Shown in pieces: positions 27,299 through 35,266 of a stretch of DNA of 64,000 nucleotides (positions are counted from its first letter, which is position 1; each line of letters begins with the position of its first letter). Below the pieces are notes generated by a model. It made no database searches. It was given only the letters and a program-made list of their open reading frames with translations, and was not told the origin of the DNA. Both the position numbers and the translations under genes were made by a program. Source of the DNA: a bacterium (lineage in GTDB: Bacteria > Sysuimicrobiota > Sysuimicrobiia > Sysuimicrobiales > Humicultoraceae). The stretch is from assembly GCA_031082185.1 (NCBI GenBank), contig JAVHLI010000004.1, positions 137,608 to 201,607 on the forward strand, given 5' to 3'.

Positions 27299-28138
27299 GT
27301 GGGCCGCATCTACAGAAACCTTCGCGTCACCGTCAGCGCCGGATTCATCGTGCTGATGATCACCGCCGGCCTGCTGGCAGGAGTACTCGCGCCGCACCCG
27401 CCGCTCGAAATGCGCACGTCCGACCGGTTGCAGCCGCCGTCGACTCGCTATCTTTTGGGCACCGACGAGTTCGGCCGCGACACCCTCTCGCGCCTGCTCT
27501 ACGGGACCCGGGTCTCGCTACTGGTGGCCTTCACTGCCGTAATGCTGGCCACCGCGGCCGGCACGTTCGCCGGGCTGCTGGCCGCGTACTATAGAGGGTG
27601 GATCGAGATGGTGCTGATGCGTACCATCGAGGTGATCCTGAGTTTCCCACCGGTGTTGCTTGCCATCGTCGTCATCGCCTTCCTGGGCGCGTCAACTAGG
27701 AATGTGATCCTTACCATCTCGGTACTCTACACCCCGCTGTTTGCCCGCATCGCATACGGCACAAGCCTGCGTATCCGTGAGATGGAGTTCGTGGAAGCAG
27801 CCAGGGCCGTGGGCGCGGGAGATCGGCGCATCATCATCCGGGCGATCTTGCCAAACATACTGGCACCGCTGATGGTGCAGTTCTCCCTCAGCCTGGGCTT
27901 CGCAATCCTCCTGGAGTCAGGGCTGAGCTTTCTCGGCATGGGCCCGCCGGCGCCGGCACCGACATGGGGGCGGATGGTGTCCTCAGGGCGCCACTTCATG
28001 GAGATCTCGCCGTCGCTGGTTATCGCCCCATCCCTGTTCATCCTGGGGACCGTTCTGTCGTTCAACCTGCTGGGCGATGGGCTCCGCGACCATCTGGATC
28101 CCCGATTAGGGGGAAGCAGCAACCGGAAGGAGAAATAG
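27299..28138 (+). CDS. Dpp/Opp-type ABC transporter permease, DppC-like
   Basis: A 279-residue permease beginning at GTG 27299 with GGAGGGGG just before it. HPPLEMRTSDRLQPPS and LGTDEFGRDTLSRLLYGTR are the DppC signatures, and the EAA loop reads EAARAVGAGDRRIIIRAILPN. Ten bases separate it from the DppB-like gene and five from the creatininase-family gene, so uptake and hydrolysis genes are on one message. Confidence 0.92.
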   Translation: MGRIYRNLRVTVSAGFIVLMITAGLLAGVLAPHPPLEMRTSDRLQPPSTRYLLGTDEFGRDTLSRLLYGTRVSLLVAFTAVMLATAAGTFAGLLAAYYRGWIEMVLMRTIEVILSFPPVLLAIVVIAFLGASTRNVILTISVLYTPLFARIAYGTSLRIREMEFVEAARAVGAGDRRIIIRAILPNILAPLMVQFSLSLGFAILLESGLSFLGMGPPAPAPTWGRMVSSGRHFMEISPSLVIAPSLFILGTVLSFNLLGDGLRDHLDPRLGGSSNRKEK

Positions 28139-28143
28139 CAAAC

Positions 28144-28923
28144 ATGCCTGCGTTTGTGATTGCCGAGATGTCGTGTACCGACGTGGCACAGGCGGCGCGC
28201 GCCACGGATCTCTGCATCCTGCCCGTCGGGGCGGTGGAGGCCTACGGTCCGCACCTTCCTCAGGGCTCGGACGGCCTCGTGGCCGACCGTTTGGCGCGAG
28301 AGGTCGCGGAGCGCGTCTCCTGCTTCGTGGCGCCGCTAGTACCGGTGGGATTCTCCGCCAGCCTCCAGGAGTTCCCGGCAACACTCAGCGTGCCAACGAT
28401 GGCGTTGCGAGCATACCTGGCCGGCCTGGCAGAATCACTGCTCGGGTTGGGCGTGCGCCGGCTCCTATTCTTGAACGGGCACGCCGGAAACGTGGCAGTC
28501 ATCTCCGATCTCGTGGAGGAGTTGAAGCGCCATCACCCGGTCTGCCGGTTCGCCCAGGTGGATCTCTGGCGCTTCCTGATCCCTCACGCCGCTCCGATTA
28601 TGGAGAGCACCCTGCCACAAGGGCACGCGGCGGAGACCAACACCAGCGTGTTGCTGGCCCTGGCGCCACACCTGGTCACGATGGATCGGGCAGTGAACAA
28701 CCCTCCGCCACAGGACCGGTTCCCCGAAATCATCAAGTACGGCGGCTTCCGGGACCGCGCACCAGACGCGGTGCTAGGAGACGCGACACGGGGCAGCGCC
28801 GAGAAGGGGCGCGGTGTCGTCCTGCGCGGCGTAGAGCGGCTCGTGGAGTTCGTTCAGAGCCCGGAGTTCGGCCGGCAGGACCGGGCGAATGCGGATCGCC
28901 TCCACCCCAGGGAGGGTTCCTGA
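28144..28923 (+). CDS. Creatininase-family amidohydrolase
   Basis: A 259-residue enzyme of the creatininase family. Metal ligands are visible in ILPVGAVEAYGPHLPQGSDG (Glu 32, His 37, Asp 43), FLNGHAGN and GHAAETNTS (Glu). Members open cyclic amides such as creatinine or act on formamide intermediates (mycofactocin MftE, riboflavin ArfB), all with Mn or Zn. Here the gene follows a Dpp-type importer and precedes a nitrilase-family amidase with a TGATG overlap. That points to stepwise hydrolysis of an imported cyclic or blocked amide. The true substrate is unknown. Confidence 0.85.
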   Translation: MPAFVIAEMSCTDVAQAARATDLCILPVGAVEAYGPHLPQGSDGLVADRLAREVAERVSCFVAPLVPVGFSASLQEFPATLSVPTMALRAYLAGLAESLLGLGVRRLLFLNGHAGNVAVISDLVEELKRHHPVCRFAQVDLWRFLIPHAAPIMESTLPQGHAAETNTSVLLALAPHLVTMDRAVNNPPPQDRFPEIIKYGGFRDRAPDAVLGDATRGSAEKGRGVVLRGVERLVEFVQSPEFGRQDRANADRLHPREGS

Positions 28924-29756
28924 TGCGAGTGGGTCTGGCACAGCTCGGCGCGACGTCCGATGTGGCGGCCAACCAAACCCAGGCGCTGGAGATGGCGGCC
29001 GCGGCAGCCCAGCAGGGCGTGGACCTGCTGGTGTTTCCAGAGATGTTCATGTACCGGCGACCTGCCAACCTCGTACAGCCGCTGGGGGAAATCGCCGAGT
29101 CGGTGGACGGGCCGTTCATGCAGGCCATCGCCGGCGCTGCGCGGCAGCACCGCCTGCACCTCGTGATGGGCGTGCTCGAGAGCGCGCCGGGCGAGACCCG
29201 CCGGGCCTACAACACCGCCGTGCTCATCTCCCCCGCCGGTGAACGCCTGGCCGCCTACCGGAAGGTGCACCTCTACGACGCGTTCAACGGGCGGGAGTCC
29301 GAGTGGATCGTGCCGGCCGACGCGCCGCCGCCGGTCGTGGAGACACCCCTGGGCAGGCTGGGACTGCAGATCTGCTACGATGTCCGCTTCCCCGAGTGGT
29401 CTCGCCTGCTCGCCTTGGGCGGCGCCGAGGTGATCGTGATGCCAACCTCGTGGGTGTCGGGGCCTCTGAAAGAAGACCATTGGGTCACGCTGGTGCGCGC
29501 GCGGGCCATTGAGAACGTCTGCTGGTTCGTGGCGGCCAACCAAATCCGCCCCGATCGCATCGGCCGGTCGCTGGTGATTGATCCCATGGGCGTCGTCGTT
29601 GCCGACGGCGGTGAGGAGCAGGGCCTCGTGGTGGCCGAGGTCGATCTCGACCGCGTCCGCCGGGTACGGGAGAAGAACCCGTCACTGCAGCACCGACGGC
29701 CTGACCTCTACGGGGCGGTGGCTGAAGGACAGACCAGAGGTGCTGCGGCCCGATAG
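28923..29756 (+). CDS. Nitrilase-superfamily carbon-nitrogen hydrolase
   Basis: A 277-residue amidase of the nitrilase superfamily with the catalytic triad in place: Glu 40 (LLVFPEMF), Lys 114 (AYRKVHLYD) and Cys 151 (LQICYDVRFPEWSR). The residues around the cysteine are of the Nit1/Nit2 omega-amidase and N-carbamoyl hydrolase type rather than true nitrilases. It starts at ATG 28923 inside the creatininase-family stop codon. Its last 49 bases overlap the end of the convergent amidase gene. Confidence 0.9.
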   Translation: MRVGLAQLGATSDVAANQTQALEMAAAAAQQGVDLLVFPEMFMYRRPANLVQPLGEIAESVDGPFMQAIAGAARQHRLHLVMGVLESAPGETRRAYNTAVLISPAGERLAAYRKVHLYDAFNGRESEWIVPADAPPPVVETPLGRLGLQICYDVRFPEWSRLLALGGAEVIVMPTSWVSGPLKEDHWVTLVRARAIENVCWFVAANQIRPDRIGRSLVIDPMGVVVADGGEEQGLVVAEVDLDRVRRVREKNPSLQHRRPDLYGAVAEGQTRGAAAR

Positions 29757-31162
29757 GTCGGGGCTTCGACTGCTGGGTGCCGGCGGTGCCAGTCGGTCTC
29801 CCGCTGGAAGACCATCCCGATCTGCAGCACTGTGGCGTCGTCAAACATATTGCCCGTGATCGCCAGACCGAGCGGTAATCCCTGCCGACCGAAGCCCATC
29901 GGTAGGCTCAACGCCGGTAGGCCGCACAGCGCGCCCAGCACACTGTAGTTGCCTTTCGGACGCTGCATCGTCTTGATGTTCGTCTCCAGCGTGACGGCCT
30001 CGTTCATGAGCGACGGCGAGAGGAGCGCATCGAATCGCTCGAAGAACCCCAGCACATCGTGCGTGATGTGCATGCGCTTCCGCTGCGCACGTGCGTAGTG
30101 AGACGCCGGCAGATTGAGCGTAGCCTTCAAGCCTTCCTTCTGGCCCGCATCTACCAGTTCATTGACCCTGTCGCCGGCGATGAATTCGGCGTGGGCGGCC
30201 GCGATCTCGCCGTTGAGGATCGTCCGCGCGGTGTCGTCGTAAGGATGGTCGGGGAGCGGCGCCCTCGCCACCCGCATGCCGGCCCTGCGCAGCACGCGTA
30301 CGGCGTCCGCAAACGCTCGTTCAAGTTCCGGTGCGTCGGCAAAGTCCGCGGGGAGCACACCGAGGCGGAAGCGCCTGCGGGCGATGCGGGACGCGAACTT
30401 GAACTCGGGTCCGGCTACCGTGACGTCGTGGCCGTCGAAACCTGCGATCGCGGCCAGCACGCGGCCGCAGTCCTCGGCGCTGCGCGCCATCGGGCCGACC
30501 TTGTCCATGCTCCACGACAGCTCCATCGCACCGTGTCGGCTCACCAGACCCCAGGTGGGGCGGTGGCCCGTGATACCGCAGAATGCTGAAGGGGTAACGA
30601 TGCTGCCCCAGGTTTCCGATCCGAGCGCGTACGGGACGAGCCCGGCGGCGACGGCGCTGCCCGACCCCGAAGACGACCCGCCCGCCCAATGCCCGAGGTT
30701 CCACGGATTGAGCCCGGGTCCGTGCAGCGACGCCGTGGGGTACTCGTATCCGCCACCGCCCGCGAACTCGACCATGGCGAGCTTGCCGACGAGCACGGCC
30801 CCGGCATCCGCCAGCCTCCGAACCACCGTCGCGTCATAGTCGAAGACCTGATCGCGATGGACCGGCGAGCCCCAGCGCGTCGGAATGCCTCTGGTCGCCA
30901 GCAGGTCCTTCGCCCCATAGGGGACGCCCTGAAGCGGTCCGACGACGTCTCCTCGGCTGAACATGCGGTCGGCGCGCCGCGCCTGAGCCAGCGCGATCTC
31001 AGGCGTGAGCTCAGCGAGCGCGTTGTACACGGGCCCCTGCGCGCCCAGCCGGTCGAGGAAGAGGCGGGTCAACTCGACCGAGGATATCTTGCGTGCGCAG
31101 AGCATGCGGCTGAGGTCTCCGATGCTCTTGAATACCAGGTCGTTGTCGGACGAGTGTCCCAT
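29708..31162 (-). CDS. Amidase-signature family amidase
   Basis: A 484-residue amidase-signature enzyme. Lys 85 (VPYGAKDLL), the Gly/Ser loop starting near 161 (GGSSSGSGSAVAAG) with the cis-serine, and the nucleophile Ser 187 (GSETWGSIVTPS) form the Ser-cisSer-Lys triad. The usual DTGGS is changed to ETWGS, a Trp in place of Gly next to the nucleophile. No GatCAB partners are nearby, so this is a stand-alone amidase rather than GatA. ATG 31162 has GGAGGAG before it; the frame is open upstream to 31345 without a better start. It converges on the nitrilase gene with a 49-base coding overlap. Confidence 0.88.
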   Translation of the reverse strand: MGHSSDNDLVFKSIGDLSRMLCARKISSVELTRLFLDRLGAQGPVYNALAELTPEIALAQARRADRMFSRGDVVGPLQGVPYGAKDLLATRGIPTRWGSPVHRDQVFDYDATVVRRLADAGAVLVGKLAMVEFAGGGGYEYPTASLHGPGLNPWNLGHWAGGSSSGSGSAVAAGLVPYALGSETWGSIVTPSAFCGITGHRPTWGLVSRHGAMELSWSMDKVGPMARSAEDCGRVLAAIAGFDGHDVTVAGPEFKFASRIARRRFRLGVLPADFADAPELERAFADAVRVLRRAGMRVARAPLPDHPYDDTARTILNGEIAAAHAEFIAGDRVNELVDAGQKEGLKATLNLPASHYARAQRKRMHITHDVLGFFERFDALLSPSLMNEAVTLETNIKTMQRPKGNYSVLGALCGLPALSLPMGFGRQGLPLGLAITGNMFDDATVLQIGMVFQRETDWHRRHPAVEAPTYRAAAPLVCPSATAP

Positions 31163-31384
31163 GACTCCTCCGGCTTGCGTGTTCTGGTCTGCGAGGGTAC
31201 TTGTTGGGCGGTCCTGGGGCGAAAGCCTCCTGGCGTGCTGGTAGCCGGTGGACGCAGACAGGGCGCGGCTCCCAGGCATCGGTCTATCGAGGGTCTGCCA
31301 TATCAGGATTAGCTGGCGGCCACCTGCAAGTCTGCGTCGTCGCATTCATGATGCTGGTGTTGTCGTTGGCGGTGGTGCTCCGGC

Positions 31385-32266
31385 TCACTCCACCCATTGC
31401 GCTTTGCCGGAATCCCAGCTGCCGCGGGCGGTGCAGGCAAGCACCGGATCCAGCCACTGCGCGGCCAGATTGTGCGCCTCTTCCAGCAACGAGACGATCC
31501 CAACCACCTCCGCCTCCCGGCGGTACGCGACGGCCAGCTCCGGAGGAGGCGCAGGCAGGCGCTCGGGGGCCGAATGCGTGCCGCGGCGGGTGAAGGTGCG
31601 CCGGATCGCGTCTTTCAGCAGCTGCGCGCCCACCCGCTCGTGCTGTCGGACGAGGACGAAGTCCACCAGGTCCTTCGCGCGTGTGGTGGTCCCATCATAC
31701 TGACGCGTGTAGGCGTGGAGCTTCTCGGCGAGCTGGCGCTCCAGCGGCACCACGAGCACTTTCACCGGGCCCAGCCCGAGATCGGCCAGCAGGCCAGGCC
31801 GCTGTGCCGGTTCGGCGTCCCAGGGCTCGGGCGGAGTAACGGTCACGTCCACCTGCAGCGGCTCAAAGGGTGTCCCACCTACAGAGCACTCGATCCGGTA
31901 CCGGATGGCGAGGCTGATGCCCCCCTCCTTGAGCTCCTTGCTCCCGACGATCGCGAAGGCAAAGTGGTCGCCCACATCCTCAGCGACGGCACGCTGCAGA
32001 TCTTCCCGTGCTGCGGCTGCACCCTTCGCGTGGTCAACGTCCAGGTCCAGTGACGGCCGCGCGTGTTCGCCCAACCTGGTTTCCAGCCCCAGCCCGCCTT
32101 TGAGCGCCCACAATCCCGGGGGCACCTTCATCAGCCGCGCCATCAGCCGCTCAAGAGCTGCCTGGCGGCGCACGACGAACGCCGCCACGCCGAGATGGCG
32201 CGCACGCCTACGCAGGCGCTCGTCAACGGCGGCCCGGAGTGCCGCGGGGCTACGGTACTGGCGCAT
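31385..32266 (-). CDS. abiEii: AbiEii-type nucleotidyltransferase toxin
   Basis: A 293-residue protein of the AbiEii/AbiGii nucleotidyltransferase family. The polymerase-beta-like motif appears as RPSLDLDVDH (GS-x-DLD variant), and LAEKLHAYTRQYDGTTTRAKDLVDF is the family's second motif. In type IV toxin-antitoxin systems AbiEii transfers nucleotides, probably GTP-dependent, and stalls growth; homologues (MenT) modify tRNA ends. Start ATG 32266 has GGAGG 9 bases upstream; 32296 would lengthen the overlap. It overlaps abiEi by 17 bases. Confidence 0.87.
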   Translation of the reverse strand: MRQYRSPAALRAAVDERLRRRARHLGVAAFVVRRQAALERLMARLMKVPPGLWALKGGLGLETRLGEHARPSLDLDVDHAKGAAAAREDLQRAVAEDVGDHFAFAIVGSKELKEGGISLAIRYRIECSVGGTPFEPLQVDVTVTPPEPWDAEPAQRPGLLADLGLGPVKVLVVPLERQLAEKLHAYTRQYDGTTTRAKDLVDFVLVRQHERVGAQLLKDAIRRTFTRRGTHSAPERLPAPPPELAVAYRREAEVVGIVSLLEEAHNLAAQWLDPVLACTARGSWDSGKAQWVE

Positions 32267-32876
32267 GCGAGCCGGCCTCCGCGATGGCGCGCTCAATCAG
32301 ATTCCGGACTCGCTCAGACCGATCGCCGACAGCCTTGCGAAGTTCATCTGCGGTCACCAGGCCGGTGTCGAGTGCGCGCGCAACAGCCTCGATGACCACG
32401 CTGGGATCCACGCCTACCTCCGTGACGTCAACGATTGTCCGCGCGGGTGCCGTAACCCGCACGCCGAACCGCTGCACTACCTCGTCGCGGCGCAACGGCT
32501 TCTTGGTGGTGTGGATACGCACGCCGGCCAGAGCCGGGCGGTGGCGCGGCCGCTGTTCCCACGGAACGGTCAGGTGGATCTGGCGCGACCGGGACGGTGC
32601 CAGTTCGTACAGCGCGAGCGCGGCGTCGTGGGATACCACGGCTCGCTCCGGACCCGCTTTGACCCACGCGGCGATCACGTCTTCATAGGGTAGCGCCGGG
32701 AACTCTGCCAACCGGTAGAAGCCGCGGCTGACGCGCTCGAAGCGCCCCGTGCGGGCGTGGTGCGTGATCGTGCTGGTCTCGTACCCGAGCGCCCTCGCGT
32801 GGGCCGCCTTGAAGTAGCCTCCCTGGGAGGAGGCGACCTCAAAGAGCCGCTGGCGCCTTTCGGCCTGCGTAGGCAT
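32250..32876 (-). CDS. abiEi: AbiEi-type antitoxin and transcription regulator
   Basis: A 208-residue protein. Residues 1-60 form the AbiEi N-terminal winged helix (RRQRLFEVASSQGGYFKAAHARALGY, then RFERVSRGFYRL), and the C-terminal domain (LPYEDVIAAW through RTIVDVTEVGV) is the antitoxin part. AbiEi represses its own promoter and blocks AbiEii toxicity. Start ATG 32876 follows GGAGGGTGGAG; longer versions to 33098 would run toward the tRNA. A good -10/-35 pair lies about 45-70 bases upstream. Confidence 0.88.
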   Translation of the reverse strand: MPTQAERRQRLFEVASSQGGYFKAAHARALGYETSTITHHARTGRFERVSRGFYRLAEFPALPYEDVIAAWVKAGPERAVVSHDAALALYELAPSRSRQIHLTVPWEQRPRHRPALAGVRIHTTKKPLRRDEVVQRFGVRVTAPARTIVDVTEVGVDPSVVIEAVARALDTGLVTADELRKAVGDRSERVRNLIERAIAEAGSHAPVP

Positions 32877-32918
32877 TGGACTCCACCCTCCAGACCGCCA
32901 TTTCCTCAGATACGCTAA

Positions 32919-32947
32919 TTTTATACGCGTAACAGAGGAAACGGCAA
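32919..32947 (-). promoter_or_regulatory. Sigma-70-like promoter of the abiE pair
   Basis: On the minus strand TTGCCG (32942-32947) and TATAAA (32919-32924) are separated by 17 bases and point toward abiEi. This local AT-rich patch stands out from the GC-rich surroundings. Confidence 0.6.
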
Positions 32948-32965
32948 GCCCGAAGGTCAGGTGGT

Positions 32966-32996
32966 CGCATCTCCCATGGGATCCATGGGAGATGCG
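32966..32996. repeat. Perfect 14-bp hairpin between tRNA-Gly and abiE
   Basis: The arms 32966-32979 and 32983-32996 are perfectly complementary over 14 bases, with a GAT loop and CCATGG in each arm. It lies upstream of the abiE -35 hexamer and 75 bases past the tRNA 3' end. It may terminate the tRNA transcript or serve as a binding site for AbiEi, whose known operators are inverted repeats. No T run follows. Confidence 0.6.
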
Positions 32997-33070
32997 TGCG
33001 AGGCGAGGGCCATCCCAGGAGTCTAACCGAAACGAAATCACTGGAGGCCGTGTCGGAACAGGTTCCTGGT

Positions 33071-33145
33071 TGGAGCGGGCGATGGGATTTGAACCCACGA
33101 CCCTCGGCTTGGGAAGCCGATGCTCTACCGCTGAGCTACACCCGC
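33071..33145 (-). tRNA. tRNA-Gly (anticodon CCC)
   Basis: A full cloverleaf of 75 nt. The acceptor stem is GCGGGTG pairing with CGCCCGC, then discriminator T and encoded CCA. The D stem is GCTC/GAGC, the anticodon stem TCGGC/GCCGA with loop TTCCCAA, and the T arm GTGGG TTCAAAT CCCAT. Anticodon CCC reads GGG. Confidence 0.95.
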
Positions 33146-33185
33146 TCGCTACCTTCTATTGTACCACGCCACTCAAACCCCGACA

Positions 33186-33983
33186 TCAGTAGATCCCTAG
33201 AACCTCAACCGTATCACCGTCGGCGTCCGCCGCTACCCGGACAACCGTCATCAGTCCCCAGCGGTCGGGCTTGCTCCCTTCTACCGCGTAGGCGCCGCCC
33301 CACGCCGGGTGCACCCGACGGGCGTGACTCAGGCTGAAGACGACGTCGGCGTCTGTGACCTCTGCGCGCTGCTGGGCCGGCCGTGCCCGATCGGTGATGC
33401 GAACGCGGTTCGTCGCTGCCAGCGCTCGGAGGCGGTCGGCCGCCGCCGCGAGCTCAACCCTGTCAACGGCGACCTCCTCCGCCCTGCCGCGGTGCGGATC
33501 GAACGGCGGGCAGGCCGAGCACAGCGTCTGCGCGGTCATGATGGCCTCCGCTGCGAGTTCGGCGCCCCGCCGGTAAACGGGACCGCATGAGAAGTCCTCG
33601 CTCAACTGCGTGAAGGCCATCGGCTTGATGACTTCACACCGCTCGCTGCTGAATTCCCGGGCGAACTGCTCATGGAGCCAGCGCACGAGCTGGCTGACGG
33701 CGGAGTTGTCCTCTTCCACCTCCGCCCGGCCGTAGACGAGCCCGGCGAGCATCGAACCGGCCTCGAGCGCGCCGCATCGGTGACCGTAACCGCCGCCGCC
33801 GCCGCGGAATCCGCTGGACAGTCTCAGCACTAAGGCGTCCAGTGTGATCCCAAGAGCGGCGGCCGCCCCACGCAATACGGCCTCCGAACAGTGGAACCCC
33901 TGCTTGCGAAACGACTCGGCCCTGTTTCCAGCGTCTTTGATGCGTTGCGCCAAATCTGGCTGCATTGTGTGGTCGCTGCCCAT
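33186..33983 (-). CDS. C_GCAxxG_C_C-family protein with C-terminal extension
   Basis: A 265-residue protein. The first 150 residues match the C_GCAxxG_C_C family of putative redox or metal proteins: GFHCSEAVLRG, then SGFRGGGGGYGHRCGALEAG, then cysteines in SERCEV, EDFSCGP and TLCSACPPFD. The last 100 residues are a separate domain that I do not recognise (AEVTDADVVFSLSHARRVHPAWGG, then TVVRVAADADGD). Start ATG 33983 has AAGGAG 8 bases upstream. It lies 100 bases after queG, possibly at the end of the same transcript. Confidence 0.75.
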   Translation of the reverse strand: MGSDHTMQPDLAQRIKDAGNRAESFRKQGFHCSEAVLRGAAAALGITLDALVLRLSSGFRGGGGGYGHRCGALEAGSMLAGLVYGRAEVEEDNSAVSQLVRWLHEQFAREFSSERCEVIKPMAFTQLSEDFSCGPVYRRGAELAAEAIMTAQTLCSACPPFDPHRGRAEEVAVDRVELAAAADRLRALAATNRVRITDRARPAQQRAEVTDADVVFSLSHARRVHPAWGGAYAVEGSKPDRWGLMTVVRVAADADGDTVEVLGIY

Positions 33984-34083
33984 CGCGGTGCTCCTTTGAA
34001 CCAAGAAACTCCCCTCGGATTCGCTTCCGTGTGCAGAATCGAGAACCCTCCCGGACCCGGAGGCGGGCGGCTTCTCCCGTGCC

Positions 34084-35256
34084 TCACATATCCAGCGCCG
34101 CGGCGATCTCCTCGCGCACCCGCGCGTCGGGCTCCGACCGCCGCGCGGCCTCCAGCGCTGCCACGGCCGCGGGCCCACCGGTTCTCCCGAGTGCCCAGGC
34201 GGCGTGCCCGCGCACGACCGAGTCGTCGGGATCGCGCAACGCCCGCACCAGCTCGGGCACGGCACGTCCATCGCCGAGGTTACCGAGTGCAATCGCGACG
34301 TTCCGCCGCAACCCACTACGCTTGGCGCGCCTGATCGCGCTACGGTGGAAGAGACGGCGGAACTCGTCCTCGGCTATGTTCAGCAGAGGCAGCAGGAGCG
34401 GGCGCGGGCCGGTCTCCGCGCGTGGCAGGAACTCCGGGTGTACCGCCGGGCGAACGCCCGCACACGCGGGATCCAGCAAACGGTTGAACGGGCACGCCTC
34501 CTGGCAGAGATCGCACCCGAAGATCATGTCCCGGAGCGCCGGCCGCACCTCTTGGGGGATCCAGCCGCGGTGCTCAATCGTCCAGTACGCGATGCACCGG
34601 CGCGCGTCCACGACGCCGGGCATGCCCACGACGCTGGGCGAGTCCACAACGCTGGGCGTAACGATCGCGCCGGTGGGGCAGGCGCCGGCGCCGCGCATGC
34701 AGGCCTCGCATGATCCGCAGTCGCCGTAGGCCGGCGGGTCGGGCTGCAGTACCAGATCGGTGAGGATCTCTCCGAGCACGACCCACGTACCGAACTGTTC
34801 AGTAATCAGGCAGGAGTGGCGGCCGCGCCAGCCCAGGCCGGCGCGCTGCGCTATCGCCCGTTCGAACAGCGGTCCGGCGTCCACTTGATACCGCGCCAGG
34901 GTCGCGCCGCAGTCCCTAAGGAATCCGGAGAGCGGGCGCAGCCGCGCCTCCATCACCAAGTGGTAGTCGTCGCCCACGGCGTAGCGGGCAATGCGCCCCC
35001 GCAGGTCACCGGAGGGCGGCAGATCCCCGTCGGGAAGCAGACCGCCGGAGGGCTGCAGGCCGCCGCCGGGCGGCGGACTGGACCCACCCGTGTGGTAGTT
35101 CATCGCGACTGCAACGATCGAGCAGGCGCCCTCGCCCCGACCGGCACGCTCCACCCAACCTGGGAGCAAGTCACTCGATCCGGCGGCCGCGGTGATACCG
35201 ACCAGGTCGAAACCCAGTTCGCGGCCTCGGGACTTGATCCGCTCTTCCAGCGTCAT
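34084..35256 (-). CDS. queG: Epoxyqueuosine reductase with HEAT repeats
   Basis: A 390-residue QueG, the cobalamin and Fe-S enzyme that reduces epoxyqueuosine to queuosine in tRNA. DYHLVMEARLRPL and YQVDAGPLFERAIAQRAGLGWRG-type segments form the cobalamin-binding domain. Two 4Fe-4S motifs follow (CGSCEACMRG with ACPTGAI, and CDLCQEACPFN), then C-terminal HEAT-like repeats (about 320-390). Two low-complexity insertions are odd: a Pro/Gly-rich run at about 58-85 and a TPSVVDSPSVVGMPGVVD repeat at about 200-218. Both are encoded by short in-frame DNA repeats. It follows the MFS gene by 10 bases. Confidence 0.9.
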   Translation of the reverse strand: MTLEERIKSRGRELGFDLVGITAAAGSSDLLPGWVERAGRGEGACSIVAVAMNYHTGGSSPPPGGGLQPSGGLLPDGDLPPSGDLRGRIARYAVGDDYHLVMEARLRPLSGFLRDCGATLARYQVDAGPLFERAIAQRAGLGWRGRHSCLITEQFGTWVVLGEILTDLVLQPDPPAYGDCGSCEACMRGAGACPTGAIVTPSVVDSPSVVGMPGVVDARRCIAYWTIEHRGWIPQEVRPALRDMIFGCDLCQEACPFNRLLDPACAGVRPAVHPEFLPRAETGPRPLLLPLLNIAEDEFRRLFHRSAIRRAKRSGLRRNVAIALGNLGDGRAVPELVRALRDPDDSVVRGHAAWALGRTGGPAAVAALEAARRSEPDARVREEIAAALDM

Positions 35257-35266
35257 GCTTCCGGCG

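Noticed and set aside
31163-31384. Possible gene or RNA in the 222-base gap between the amidase and abiEii
   Set aside because: No start with ribosome site, no hairpin, no conserved pattern; probably the amidase promoter region only.
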